64,000 bases of DNA from Halobellus rarus. GTDB lineage: Archaea; Halobacteriota; Halobacteria; Halobacteriales; Haloferacaceae. The stretch lies in assembly GCF_024494595.1 (NCBI RefSeq), contig NZ_JANHDI010000008.1, positions 185,527 through 249,526 of the forward strand, given 5' to 3'. The notes under the pieces are model-generated. The model saw nothing but the letters and a program-made list of their open reading frames with translations, ran no database searches and was not told where the DNA came from. The number at the start of each line of letters is the position of its first letter. Position 1 is the first letter of the stretch. The position numbers were made by a program, and so were the translations under genes. Shown here piece by piece: positions 50,541 to 59,237 of this stretch.

Positions 50541-51341
50541 ATGACCGCTAATCCTACCCAAGACCCACAGTCTGCCGCCATCGAACAACTCGAACGGTTC
50601 GGATTGAGTACGTACGCCGCGCGGACGTTCGTCGCGCTCGCCAGCCTCGGCACGGGGACGGCCAGAGACGTCAGCCAGGTATCTGACGTCCCCCGAACCC
50701 GGGTGTACGACGCCATCGACGAGCTACGCGACCGGGGACTCGTCGACGTCCGACAGTCCTCGCCCAAGCAGTTCTGGGCCATCTCCGCCGAGACCGCGAG
50801 CCGCCTCTTCGAACAGGAGCTGCACCACCGCACGACCGTTCTCCGAACGGCGCTGAGCGAACTCGAACCGATCGAACGACAGGCGGAGCAGCGGGGCGTC
50901 TGGACGGTCGAGGGCCAGTCTGCCGTCACGGAACGAGTGATCGATTTCTTCGCTAGTGCGGAAGAGGAGATCGTCTACATGACCGTCGAAGACCTCCTCA
51001 CCGACGACCTGATCGCGGCGTTAGGCGAGGCCGCGGAACGCGGGGTCTCGATCAAGCTCGCGGGCGTTTCCGCGCCGGTTCAAGAGCGCATTCAGGACGA
51101 CATCCCCAGCGCAACGATGTTCGAATCGCTCTGGATCTGGGAGGACACACCGGCCGGTCGGCTGATGATGGTCGACGGCCGGAAGACGCTCGTGAGCGCG
51201 CTGGTCAACGGCAAGGACGCGTCTCTGTCCGATCCACGGTCGGAAACCGCCATCTGGGGCGAGGGCGACGCGAACAGCCTGGTCGTCGTGTTGAAAGCGA
51301 TCTTCACCTGGCGGCTCGACACTGCCGATCCCGACGCGTGA
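50541..51341 (+). CDS. TrmB-family transcriptional regulator (second of a divergent pair)
   Basis: 266 residues from the ATG at 50541 (MTANPTQDP); the 29-codon longer version is rejected because it is Cys/Arg-rich and not haloarchaeal in composition. Winged helix: AIEQLERFGLSTYAARTFVALASL, VSQVSDVPRTRVYDAIDELRDRGLVDVRQSSPKQFWAI. A C-terminal domain follows (EIVYMTVEDLLTDDLIAALGEA, PAGRLMMVDGRKTLVSALV). It shares the VPRTRVYDAI recognition helix with the divergent paralog, so both may bind similar sites. No sugar transport genes are near, so the ligand is unknown. Confidence 0.88.
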   Translation: MTANPTQDPQSAAIEQLERFGLSTYAARTFVALASLGTGTARDVSQVSDVPRTRVYDAIDELRDRGLVDVRQSSPKQFWAISAETASRLFEQELHHRTTVLRTALSELEPIERQAEQRGVWTVEGQSAVTERVIDFFASAEEEIVYMTVEDLLTDDLIAALGEAAERGVSIKLAGVSAPVQERIQDDIPSATMFESLWIWEDTPAGRLMMVDGRKTLVSALVNGKDASLSDPRSETAIWGEGDANSLVVVLKAIFTWRLDTADPDA

Positions 51342-51379
51342 TACTGTCGGCGTCACCGGCATCGGTCGGTCCGACCCGG

Positions 51380-51979
51380 CTAAATGCCGAGCCACTCGTC
51401 GTTTCGCACCTGATACCCGTTCGCCCGGCAGAACTTCGCCGCCTGCCGCCGCACGTCCCGTGATCCCGGGAGCGTCTCTTTCTCGCGGACGCGCTCGACG
51501 ATCCAGTCGCCGATCGCTCGGATCCCCTCGTCGTCGTCGTCGGCGTCGATCGCCTTGAGCGCCCGAAACGTCTTCTCGTAGGCGTCGCGCTGTGACTCGC
51601 TCAGCTCCGTGTTCGGGAGCGTGTCGGCCGCCTCCACGACCCGTTTCATCGCCGCGGCGATCGTCGGTCGCTGGATCCGCGCGCTGACGGCGACGGGCGA
51701 CTCGAACGTCTCCGCGTCCGCGGCCGGGACGAGCTCCTCGATCGTGTACCTCCCGGCAGGCGATTCTATCGCGCGGTCACCGACGGCGGCGACGATCTCC
51801 GCGCCGGTTGCGGGAAACGTCAGCGATTCTAACTCCGATTCGACGTCGACGAGGTCCGCCGCATCGAACGGCGGCTCCGGTTCGTCCCCGCGCGCCAGTT
51901 CCGCGGCCAGGTCGCGCTCGCGCTGGCGTCTGTCGCTGTCCCGTGCTTGCTTGTCACGACCGCTCCTGTCGTCTGCCAT
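51380..51979 (-). CDS. Haloarchaeal protein of unknown function (DUF5789-like)
   Basis: 199 residues from the ATG at 51979 (MADDRSGRDKQ). A basic/acidic N-terminal 35 residues precede a conserved-looking domain (LTFPATGAEIVAAVGD, YTIEELVPAADAETFESPVAV, IQRPTIAAAMKRVVEAAD). The C-terminal part is predicted helical, with DWIVERVREKETLPGSRDVRRQAAKFCRANGY. The FPATGAEIV-AVGD pattern reminds me of DUF5789, but I am not sure. No enzyme motif is visible. The gap to the next gene on the same strand is 164 bp (51980-52143) and contains only the start region. Confidence 0.7.
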   Translation of the reverse strand: MADDRSGRDKQARDSDRRQRERDLAAELARGDEPEPPFDAADLVDVESELESLTFPATGAEIVAAVGDRAIESPAGRYTIEELVPAADAETFESPVAVSARIQRPTIAAAMKRVVEAADTLPNTELSESQRDAYEKTFRALKAIDADDDDEGIRAIGDWIVERVREKETLPGSRDVRRQAAKFCRANGYQVRNDEWLGI

Positions 51980-52143
51980 GGTAAATAAGAGGCGCTCTAT
52001 GCGGATAGTACTGTGGTCGGGGGCGGGATCGATCAATCGCGATCGACTGAAGCAGCGAAATACTGATACAGGACGGGCCAACACACGGGCGAACCGGGAA
52101 CTTTTCGCCCCCGTGCGCCCCCGGCGTCGACTCCGGCGAGGGC

Positions 52144-53337
52144 TTACTTCTCGATGATGCTCTCCTCGACGGCCTCGCCGAAGTGCCGTGCGGTCTGTTC
52201 GTAGTACAGCAGCACTTCGTCGCCGGCTTCGAGATCAGTGACCGACTTCCGCCCATCGCGGGTGGGGACCTTGATCGTCTCGGCGTTCTGTAACAGCGTC
52301 TCGACGCGGTCGCCGTCGATCTCGGCCTCGACGCGGAACATCGGCCGCTTCTCGATCTTCACGCGGCCGACGACGGCCTCTCGCGTCTTGCCGTCCGAAT
52401 CGACGATCTGCACCTCGTCGCCGCTCTTGAGCTCCGAGAGGTACTTCGTGCCGCCGTCGGGGGTCCGGACGTAGGCGTGGACCGCCCCGGCGTTGACGCG
52501 GAACGGTCGGGAGGCGACGTACGGCGACTCGGCGGTCTCGGCGTGGACGAAGAAGAGCCCGCGGCCCATACTGCCGACGAGCATCCCCTCGTCGTGCTCC
52601 ATCAGGTTGCCCGTGTCCACACAGACGCGGTCGGCCATTCCGGTTCGTTCGACCGCGGTCACGGTCGCCCACTGGAGGTCGAGCGTCTCGCGCTCGGCCT
52701 CGTCGCGGATCTCCACGGTCTTTCGGATCTCGTCGGGGTCGTCCGAATCGAGGAGAACGCCGTCCGAGCCGAGTTCGAGCGTCTCGAACGCCGTCTTCGC
52801 CTCCTCGGCCGTGGTGACGCCCGCGATCAACTCCGTCTCCTCGCCGATGCGCGCGATGAGGTTCTCCAGGGGGATGATCGTCCAGTCCTCGCCGACGACG
52901 ATGGTGTACTCGGCGTCTTCGGCGGCCGCCTCGGCGAAGCCCTCGTAGTCCTTCGAGAGGATCCGGACGTACGCACCCTGCGCTCGTTCGTCCTCGCGGC
53001 GGAGCGTCGTGAGGTCCGCCGAGCCGGAGAAGTCCTCCGGGAGGTCGACCGTGCCGTCGCCCTCGCCGTCCTTGCCGACGATGTAGGTGTCGGCCCTCCC
53101 CGCGTCCTCGTCCTCGCTTCCGTCCGCGCCGGCCTCGACGTCGTCGATGAGGCTGCTGTCGGCGTCGGTCTTGAACGCGGCCACGGAGACGTCCCCGAGC
53201 GACCGCACGCGGGCGACGTCGGCCTCGTCGACGAGCACCCAGTCGACGCCCGCTTCGAGGCCCGCCGTGATCCGCCGCTTCCGTGTCTCCCAGTCGCCGA
53301 CGCTGTCGTCGGCCTTGAGCCAGACGCTTCGTGTCAT
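52144..53337 (-). CDS. aroB: Archaeal-type 3-dehydroquinate synthase (DHQ synthase II)
   Basis: 397 residues from the ATG at 53337 (MTRSVWLKADD). The family, AroB' or MJ1249 type, converts 2-amino-3,7-dideoxy-D-threo-hept-6-ulosonate with NAD+ into 3-dehydroquinate, the archaeal entry to the shikimate pathway. Recognised by AGVDWVLVDEADVARV, TIVVGEDWTIIPLENLIA, GVLLDSDDPDEIRKT, GMADRVCVDTGNLMEHDEGMLVGSMGRGLFFVHAE and the C-terminal LLYYEQTARHFGEAVEE. The aldolase partner (MJ0400-type) is not in the window. An in-frame extension upstream of 53337 is a shadow of the GNAT gene. Confidence 0.95.
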   Translation of the reverse strand: MTRSVWLKADDSVGDWETRKRRITAGLEAGVDWVLVDEADVARVRSLGDVSVAAFKTDADSSLIDDVEAGADGSEDEDAGRADTYIVGKDGEGDGTVDLPEDFSGSADLTTLRREDERAQGAYVRILSKDYEGFAEAAAEDAEYTIVVGEDWTIIPLENLIARIGEETELIAGVTTAEEAKTAFETLELGSDGVLLDSDDPDEIRKTVEIRDEAERETLDLQWATVTAVERTGMADRVCVDTGNLMEHDEGMLVGSMGRGLFFVHAETAESPYVASRPFRVNAGAVHAYVRTPDGGTKYLSELKSGDEVQIVDSDGKTREAVVGRVKIEKRPMFRVEAEIDGDRVETLLQNAETIKVPTRDGRKSVTDLEAGDEVLLYYEQTARHFGEAVEESIIEK

Positions 53338-53440
53338 CGTTGTCGGTGCAACTCGGCCGGAGCGCTTGAACGTGGCGACTCTCCGGAGGATTGCCGCGCG
53401 GGGGGAGGGGTCGCGATTCGGCGCACTCGCCCCCGGGGGG

Positions 53441-54079
53441 TCAGTCGTCGAACGCGGCGTCGACAGCCGACACCGGAGCGGGTTCGTCGGGCTCGCCGTC
53501 GGGATCGCGGAGTTTTCGATAGTACCAGACGACGTCGTGCCAGTCGCCGAGTTTGAACCCGGCGGCGGGAAAGGCTCCCACCCGCTCGAAGTCGAAGCGC
53601 TCGTGGAACGCCTCGCTCTCGGGATTCGGCATCCCCAGCGCGGCGTACGCCCCGCAGTAGCCCTGTCGGCGGAGCGCGTCCAGCAGTCGGTCGTACAGCG
53701 CGGTTCCGACGCCACTGCGGTGCGCGTCGGGGTCGACGTAGATCGAGGTCTCGACGGCCCAGCGGTAGGCCCGTCGGCCGCGGAGTTGGCTCCCGTACGC
53801 GTAGCCGACGAGGTCCGTTTCGGCGTCGTCCCCCCCGCCATCGTCGGTTCCGTGGTCGGTCCCGCGCTCGCGGCTGCCGGCGACGGCGACGTACCACGGG
53901 TACTCGTCGGCGGCGCGCTTCTCCCGGATCTCCTCGGCGACGTGTTCGACCGACGGAACCTCGGTTCGGAACGTCGCCGGCGTGTCGCGGACGAACGGCG
54001 CGTAGATGTCGCGGACGGCGGCCGCGTCCTCCGGCCGCGCCGGCCGGAGCGAAACGGTGTGCGGCGAATCGTCGCTCAT
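53441..54079 (-). CDS. GNAT acetyltransferase, phosphinothricin acetyltransferase-like
   Basis: 212 residues from the ATG at 54079 (MSDDSPHTV). The subfamily pattern RPARPEDAAAVRDIYAPFVRDTPATF and the acetyl-CoA loop DPDAHRSGVGTALYDRL are clear, as is the later YAALGMPNPESEAFHERFDFERVG and GFKLGDWHDVVWYYRKL. Relatives acetylate methionine sulfoximine, phosphinothricin or similar amino acid analogues. A Gly/Asp-rich insert (about 82-98) separates two strands. Same strand as aroB, 103 bp upstream of it; divergent from the radical SAM gene. Confidence 0.9.
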   Translation of the reverse strand: MSDDSPHTVSLRPARPEDAAAVRDIYAPFVRDTPATFRTEVPSVEHVAEEIREKRAADEYPWYVAVAGSRERGTDHGTDDGGGDDAETDLVGYAYGSQLRGRRAYRWAVETSIYVDPDAHRSGVGTALYDRLLDALRRQGYCGAYAALGMPNPESEAFHERFDFERVGAFPAAGFKLGDWHDVVWYYRKLRDPDGEPDEPAPVSAVDAAFDD

Positions 54080-54196
54080 ATCCCAACGCACGCGACGGCG
54101 GATAACGCGTCTTGCGGTCTCGACCGACACGGGAAGCGGATATCGCAGCCGACCGAGAGGGTGAGCGTTTTACCGCTCGGCCGTCTCTCTTCCGCT

Positions 54197-55930
54197 ATGA
54201 CTGACCCGGCCGACCTCTCCGTGACGCTCGTCGACGGCTACGTCGACGAGCCGGCGCACTTCGGCGTGCCGCCGTACCTCTCGACGTACCCGCGATTCAC
54301 GGCCGGTGCGATCGTCGACGCCGGCGTCCCCGAATCGAACGTCACCTATCACACGATCGACGAACTCAGGGAGGAGAGAAACAAGTGGGCCGACGTCGCC
54401 GACGCGGATCTGCTCGTCTACATCGGGGGAATGACCGTCCCCGGAAAGTACGTCGGCGGGACGCCCGCCGAACCCGACGAGGTGCGCGAACTCGCGTGGG
54501 TCGCCGAGGGCGTCTCCGTGATGGGCGGGCCGATCCGCTTCGGCGTGGGAGAGGAGAACGCCGGCGCACAGGAGATGCAGCGGCAGGACCTCGATTACGA
54601 CTTCCTCGCGATGGCCGACGTCGAGGCCGCCGCCCACGACCTCGTCGACAGTGGATTAGAGGGGTTCGAGAACCGCTACCGCGACAACGACGAACTGGAC
54701 CGTTGGGCTTCGATGGGCGCGTTCGTCGTCGAACAGCATCCGAACCACCCCGACTACCTCATCTGCGAACTGGAGACCTCTCGGGGCTGTGCCTACCGCT
54801 GTTCGTTCTGCACGGAGCCGATGTACGGCGATCCAGCCTTCCGGACGCCCGAGTCGGTCGTCGGCGAGGTCGAGGCGCTGTACGACCGCGGCGTGCGCCA
54901 CCTCCGGCTCGGCCGCCAGGCCGACATCCTCGCGTACGGCGGCGACGGCGAGGCCCCGAACCCCGAGGCTCTCCGGCGACTGTACGGCGGAATTCGAGAG
55001 GTCGCTCCCGACCTGGGAACGCTGCACCTCGACAATATGAACCCGATCACGGTGGTGGAGTGGCCCGAGAAGGCCAGGGAGGGGATCCGCGTCATCGCCG
55101 AGCACAACACCCCGGGCGATACCGCCGCGTTCGGCCTAGAGTCCGCCGACCCCGTGGTCCAGGAGGAGAACCACCTGAACGTCACCGCCGACGAGTGTTT
55201 CCGGGCGATCGAGATCGTCAACGAGGAGGCGGGGTGGCGGCCCGGCGACGACCCCGCCGACGCGCCGACCCACGGGAGCGACGCCGCGAACCGACTGCCC
55301 AAACTCCTGCCGGGGATCAACCTCCTGCACGGACTGAAGGGCGAGCGCGCGGAGACGTTCGAGCACAACAAACGCTTCCTCCAGCGCGTCTACGACGCGG
55401 GGCTGATGGTCCGACGGATCAACATCCGGCAGGTGATGGCCTTCGAGGGGACCGAGATGGCCGACGAGGGCGCGAACATCGCGAAGGCGCACAAGAAGCG
55501 CTTCAAGCAGTACAAACGCGAGGTGCGCGAGGAGATCGATCGGCCGATGCTGCGGCGGCTCGCGCCCGTGGGGACGGTGCTACCGGACGTCCACCTCGAA
55601 TACCACCAGGACGGCCGGACTTTCGGCCGGCAACTCGGCACGTATCCGTTGCTCGTCGGCATTCCGGGCGAGCGCCGGGTAGGAAAGACGATCGACGTCG
55701 CGGTCGTCGACCACGGCTACCGCTCGGTCACGGGGGTTCCGTACCCGCTGGATCCCAACGGGGCCTCGATGGACGAACTCACCGCGATACCGGGAATCGG
55801 CGACCGCACCGCCGGCGACATCGTCGTCAACAGGCCGTACGACTCGGCGTCGGCCGTGCCGAGCCCCGAAGTCGACTTCGCGACGTTCACCGGCGAGTAC
55901 CCGACGGAGGAGCGGCCGAGCGCGGACTGA
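54197..55930 (+). CDS. Radical SAM protein with C-terminal helix-hairpin-helix
   Basis: 577 residues from the ATG at 54197 (MTDPADLSV). A Rossmann-like N-terminal domain (about 1-180, LVYIGGMTVPGKYVGG) precedes the radical SAM core with the cluster motif CAYRCSFC at about 202-209, then LHLDNMNPITV and FGLESADPVVQEENHLN. A C-terminal segment has a helix-hairpin-helix motif (MDELTAIPGIGDRTAGDIV), often nucleic-acid binding. This layout matches the archaeal COG1031 Fe-S oxidoreductases of unknown substrate, possibly RNA or protein modification. Its last base begins a large inverted repeat. Confidence 0.9.
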   Translation: MTDPADLSVTLVDGYVDEPAHFGVPPYLSTYPRFTAGAIVDAGVPESNVTYHTIDELREERNKWADVADADLLVYIGGMTVPGKYVGGTPAEPDEVRELAWVAEGVSVMGGPIRFGVGEENAGAQEMQRQDLDYDFLAMADVEAAAHDLVDSGLEGFENRYRDNDELDRWASMGAFVVEQHPNHPDYLICELETSRGCAYRCSFCTEPMYGDPAFRTPESVVGEVEALYDRGVRHLRLGRQADILAYGGDGEAPNPEALRRLYGGIREVAPDLGTLHLDNMNPITVVEWPEKAREGIRVIAEHNTPGDTAAFGLESADPVVQEENHLNVTADECFRAIEIVNEEAGWRPGDDPADAPTHGSDAANRLPKLLPGINLLHGLKGERAETFEHNKRFLQRVYDAGLMVRRINIRQVMAFEGTEMADEGANIAKAHKKRFKQYKREVREEIDRPMLRRLAPVGTVLPDVHLEYHQDGRTFGRQLGTYPLLVGIPGERRVGKTIDVAVVDHGYRSVTGVPYPLDPNGASMDELTAIPGIGDRTAGDIVVNRPYDSASAVPSPEVDFATFTGEYPTEERPSAD

Positions 55931-56012
55931 TAATGATTACTCTCACTTTTCACCGCCGAGCGCCACCCCCGTTGACGGCGCTCGGCGGTGAAGAGACGAG
56001 AGTAATCATTAT
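55930..56012. repeat. Two-arm inverted repeat between convergent genes (terminator or MITE-like)
   Basis: Outer arms ATAATGATTACTCTC (55930-55944) and GAGAGTAATCATTAT (55998-56012) are exact complements. Inner arms CACCGCCGAGCGCC (55951-55964) and GGCGCTCGGCGGTG (55977-55990) are also exact. The 6- and 7-base spacers between the arms are partly complementary, and the loop is 12 bases. An 83-bp hairpin with at least 29 pairs results. It starts on the last base of the radical SAM stop codon and ends 15 bp before the TRAM gene's stop, so it serves both genes as a bidirectional terminator or is an inserted mini-element. Confidence 0.85.
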
Positions 56013-56027
56013 GAAAAGGGACCCGAC

Positions 56028-56426
56028 CTAGACCTCTTCTTCGATCACTTCGCCGACCGCGAAGTTCGACTTGACCTCGCTGACCTCTATTTTTACCCGG
56101 TCGCCGACGTCGGTGCCGGGGACGATGATGACGTAGCCGCGCTCGACGCGGGCGATGCCGTCGCCCTGCTTGCCGATGTCTTCGATCTCCACGTAGCGCA
56201 GTTCTCCGGGCTCGACCGGTGGCTGCGGCTCGGAGGACGGACGCTCGGTCTCGGTCGACTCCGAGGCGGACTCGACCGCACGAGAGATGAGAGCGACGCG
56301 GTAGGCCTCGCCGGGTTCGACCGACCCGGTCTCGACCTCGCGCTTCGGCACTTCGACGACGTAGCGGTCTTCTTCCTCACGAACATCCGCGTTGAACAGA
56401 CACAAGAGCTTATCTGAGATTTCCAC
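56028..56426 (-). CDS. TRAM-domain protein
   Basis: 132 residues. The C-terminal 60 residues are a TRAM domain: LRYVEIEDIGKQGDGIARVERGYVIIVPGTDVGDRVKIEV, a small beta-barrel that binds RNA. The N-terminal half contains FNADVREEEDRYVVEVPKREVE, which is another strand-rich segment, and an acidic/Ser linker. Free-standing TRAM proteins are common in haloarchaea and act as RNA chaperones, possibly in cold response or translation. The start lies 129 bp from the NreA stop on the same strand. Confidence 0.92.
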   Translation of the reverse strand: MEISDKLLCLFNADVREEEDRYVVEVPKREVETGSVEPGEAYRVALISRAVESASESTETERPSSEPQPPVEPGELRYVEIEDIGKQGDGIARVERGYVIIVPGTDVGDRVKIEVSEVKSNFAVGEVIEEEV

Positions 56427-56555
56427 CGTGTAGACCTCCGGTGGTACGTCTCGTCGAACCGTTAAAGTAGTACCGCCGGTCGACGGTGACCGAGCGGCCG
56501 CCCGGTGCAGTCGGCCGGTTCGGTCGCGGTCTCCGATCGCCGGAGAGCGCCCCGT

Positions 56556-57824
56556 TCACTGCCGGGCGAAGTCGCCGAACGTCGCCTGGAGGCCGGCCGC
56601 CATCGTCGACTTGCGGCGGAGCGTCGAGGGCGACACCGGGAGGTGCTCTGCGACGCCGCGGACCGCGCCGGCGAACGTCTCGGCGGTCCCGCGCTCGTCG
56701 TCGAAGGCGTCGCGGACGGTCTCGCGCACCTGCCAGACGCCGACCGGCCCCCAGTAGTCGTCGGAGACGTGTCGCAGGACGAGCGCCTTCGCCTGCTTCC
56801 CGCGCTCGTCGAGGTGTTCGAGCACGCCCAGTCGGGCGGCGTGGTACGCGCCCGCCGTCTCGTCGACGTAGCCCGTCCGGCCCTCCCGGCCCTCGCTGTC
56901 GGCGGCGAGGTACATCCCCGCCTCGGGATCGGGGTTCCAGACGCTCCCGGGGGCTTTCATCTCGACGAGTTCGTACTCCCACTTCCCGGGCGCGAGGATC
57001 ACCCAGAAGGCGTTGCCCATGAACTCGTTGCGGTGGATCTCGACCCGATCGATCTCGGGGTTCGTCCGGATCCGCCCCCTGAGATACTGCCCGACGGTGT
57101 CGTCGACGGCGGTGATCGACCACCGCGTGGGGACGAGCCGGCGCTGCTCGGTCTGCCCGAGCGCGCCCGCCGAGAGGATCGTGTTGATGTCGTAGACGTC
57201 GAACCCGCGGCGGTAGAGGTAGTTCATCGCTCCCTCGGCGTTCCAGTCGTCGTCCTCCAGCGTCTTCTCGACGAGACGCGGGACGTGGGGATTCTCCGCG
57301 AGGTCCGCGGAGCGAGCGCGGGCGCGCGGACCCACCGGCGTCGCGACGTCCTCGACGCCGACGTCGAGGTCGACGTCCGGGCGTTCGTCGAGACCGATCT
57401 CGACCGTCACCGGTCGGTCGGCGATCGCGACCTCCCGCTGCGTTCCCAGAAATCCGTCCCACGAGTCGGCGACGTTCGTCACCTTCTGGGAGGTGTTGGA
57501 GTTGAGAAGCGACGTCCGCCGCGAGAAGACGTCGTCGATCGAGACGCCCTCGTCGTACCACGCGCCGGAGGTCGAAAAGCGCTCGGCGTCGTCGTCGTGG
57601 CCGACGGGCGAGAGCAGGCCCGCGGAGACGCGCGGGTAGTTCGAGGTGCCGACGAAGATCGACGGCGAGACGCCGCCGTACAGCGAGTCGCCCTGGAGCG
57701 TCTCCTCGAAGCGATCCTGGAACGTCTCCAGGTGATCGAGGATGTCGTAGGACTTCTCCTCGGCGAGTCGCCGACGCTCCGCTCGCTCGTTGCGTTCGAG
57801 GTCGACGTACTCGTCCAGTTTCAT
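56556..57824 (-). CDS. nreA: NreA-family DNA repair protein with PCNA-interaction motif
   Basis: 422 residues from the ATG at 57824 (MKLDEYVDLER). Nre proteins are archaeal and act in DNA damage repair, shown genetically in Haloferax. Recognisable family segments: SIFVGTSNYPRVSAGLLSP, SLLNSNTSQKVTNVADS, STLRRKSTMAAGL and RFRP-like DWNAEGAMNYLYRRGF. The C-terminal peptide QATFGDF is close to the PIP box QxxLxxFF-type that binds the sliding clamp. The zinc-finger N-terminus of some Nre proteins is absent, which is normal for NreA. Confidence 0.93.
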   Translation of the reverse strand: MKLDEYVDLERNERAERRRLAEEKSYDILDHLETFQDRFEETLQGDSLYGGVSPSIFVGTSNYPRVSAGLLSPVGHDDDAERFSTSGAWYDEGVSIDDVFSRRTSLLNSNTSQKVTNVADSWDGFLGTQREVAIADRPVTVEIGLDERPDVDLDVGVEDVATPVGPRARARSADLAENPHVPRLVEKTLEDDDWNAEGAMNYLYRRGFDVYDINTILSAGALGQTEQRRLVPTRWSITAVDDTVGQYLRGRIRTNPEIDRVEIHRNEFMGNAFWVILAPGKWEYELVEMKAPGSVWNPDPEAGMYLAADSEGREGRTGYVDETAGAYHAARLGVLEHLDERGKQAKALVLRHVSDDYWGPVGVWQVRETVRDAFDDERGTAETFAGAVRGVAEHLPVSPSTLRRKSTMAAGLQATFGDFARQ

Positions 57825-57881
57825 CGCGTGGTACTGAGTCGCCGACGGATATGAACTTTCGGCGTCGGCGCTCCCGACGCC

Positions 57882-58865
57882 TCAGCTGTGGATGCCCATC
57901 GCCTCGATCTGCTCTTGGTACCGGTTCCGGATGGTGACTTCTGTCACCTGCGCGACGTCGGCGACCTCGCGCTGGGTCTTCTTCTCGTTACAGAGCAGCG
58001 AGGCCGCGTAGATCGCCGCGGCCGCGAACCCCGTCGGGGACTTCCCGGAGAGCAGTCCCTTCTCCGCTGTGGTCTCGATGATCTCGTTCGCCTTCGATTG
58101 GACCTCCTTCGAGAGTTCCAGTTCCGAGCTGAAGCGCGGGACGTACTTCTTCGGGTCGACCGGTTTCATCTCCAGACCGAGCTCTTGGGAGATGTAGCGG
58201 TACGTCCGCCCGATCTCTTTGCGATCCACACGCGATACGTCCGAGATCTCCTCCAGCGAGCGGGGAATCCCTTCTTTTCGACAGGCGGCGTAGAGCGCGG
58301 AGGTGGCGACGCCCTCGATGGATCGTCCGCGGATGAGGTCCTCGTTGAGCGCGCGTCGATAGATCACGGACGCGACCTCCCGTACGGAGCGCGGGACGCC
58401 GAGCGCCGACGCCATTCGATCGATCTCCGAGAGCGCGAACTGGAGGTTCCGCTCGCCCGCGTCCTTCGTCCGGATGCGCTCCTGCCACTTGCGCAGGCGG
58501 TGCATCTGCGAGCGCTTCCGTGAGGAGATCGAGCGGCCGTAAGCGTCCTTGTCCTTCCAGTCGATCGTCGTCGTCAGCCCCTTGTCGTGCATCGTCTGCG
58601 TCGTGGGCGCGCCCACGCGGGACTTCGATTGCCGCTCGGAGTGGTTGAACGCCCGCCACTCCGGCCCGGGATCGATCTGCTCCTCCTCGACGACGATCCC
58701 CGTCGGTTCGTGAATCAGTTCGCCGTCGCCCGTGCGGACGAGGTCCTCCTCGTCCATGTCCTCGAAGTCGATGTCGTCTTCCGCTTCGTCCGCCTCGTCC
58801 TCGCGTTCTCCCTGCCATCGCGTCCTCTCGACGTCCTGTTCCCGCTGGCGGGTGGGCCGTGTCAT
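57882..58865 (-). CDS. tfb: TFB paralog lacking the zinc-ribbon cysteines
   Basis: 327 residues from the ATG at 58865. Positions about 45-65 align with the zinc ribbon of the other TFB ([20 protein letters not shown]), but the first 100 residues contain no Cys, so no zinc can be bound. The linker and B-finger ([23 protein letters not shown]) and both cyclin folds are intact ([66 protein letters not shown]). A TATA-like TTTAAA lies 30-35 bp upstream. It probably initiates at a subset of promoters, with altered polymerase docking. Confidence 0.94.
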   Translation of the reverse strand: MTRPTRQREQDVERTRWQGEREDEADEAEDDIDFEDMDEEDLVRTGDGELIHEPTGIVVEEEQIDPGPEWRAFNHSERQSKSRVGAPTTQTMHDKGLTTTIDWKDKDAYGRSISSRKRSQMHRLRKWQERIRTKDAGERNLQFALSEIDRMASALGVPRSVREVASVIYRRALNEDLIRGRSIEGVATSALYAACRKEGIPRSLEEISDVSRVDRKEIGRTYRYISQELGLEMKPVDPKKYVPRFSSELELSKEVQSKANEIIETTAEKGLLSGKSPTGFAAAAIYAASLLCNEKKTQREVADVAQVTEVTIRNRYQEQIEAMGIHS

Positions 58866-59237
58866 CGCATTTTTATATTCGCTGTCTCGACGAATTTAAA
58901 CCCTCCGCCGATTGAGGGTCGTTCACGGAGTTCATTCCACCCGACGGACGAGTGTTTATATACGAACGAGCGGCCAGGACCTCCGTGATCTGACGCGGGA
59001 CCCGCGTCGGGCCGCGATTGCTCGGCACGTCGACGCGGGGAACGACGAGGAAGTTGCCGTCGCTGGAGGACCGACGGCGACGGGGCGTCGTTGCGAGCGG
59101 GTGCCGACTGTACGCCATTTTCTCCCAGGACTGCCTCAGTCGATACACCGAGTCGGTCAGCGCGGTCCGACCGTCGAGTCGACCAGGTACCACTCCGACA
59201 TCGAATCCTTCTTTCGCGCTCCCGCTGTCCTTCGGGT
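58866..59237. other. 372-bp divergent region with strong TATA box and palindrome, no supported ORF
   Basis: TTTAAA at 58895-58900 fits the TFB promoter (minus). A second box, TTTATATA at 58955-58962, is 276 bp upstream of rnhA; a plus-strand transcript from it would have a leader of about 250 bases. A near-perfect palindrome, GACGCGGGACCCGCGTC, follows at about 58992-59008. Reading frames on both strands here lack start codons, or are Arg/Pro/Ser-rich without recognised patterns. A non-coding RNA or structured leader is possible. Confidence 0.45.
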
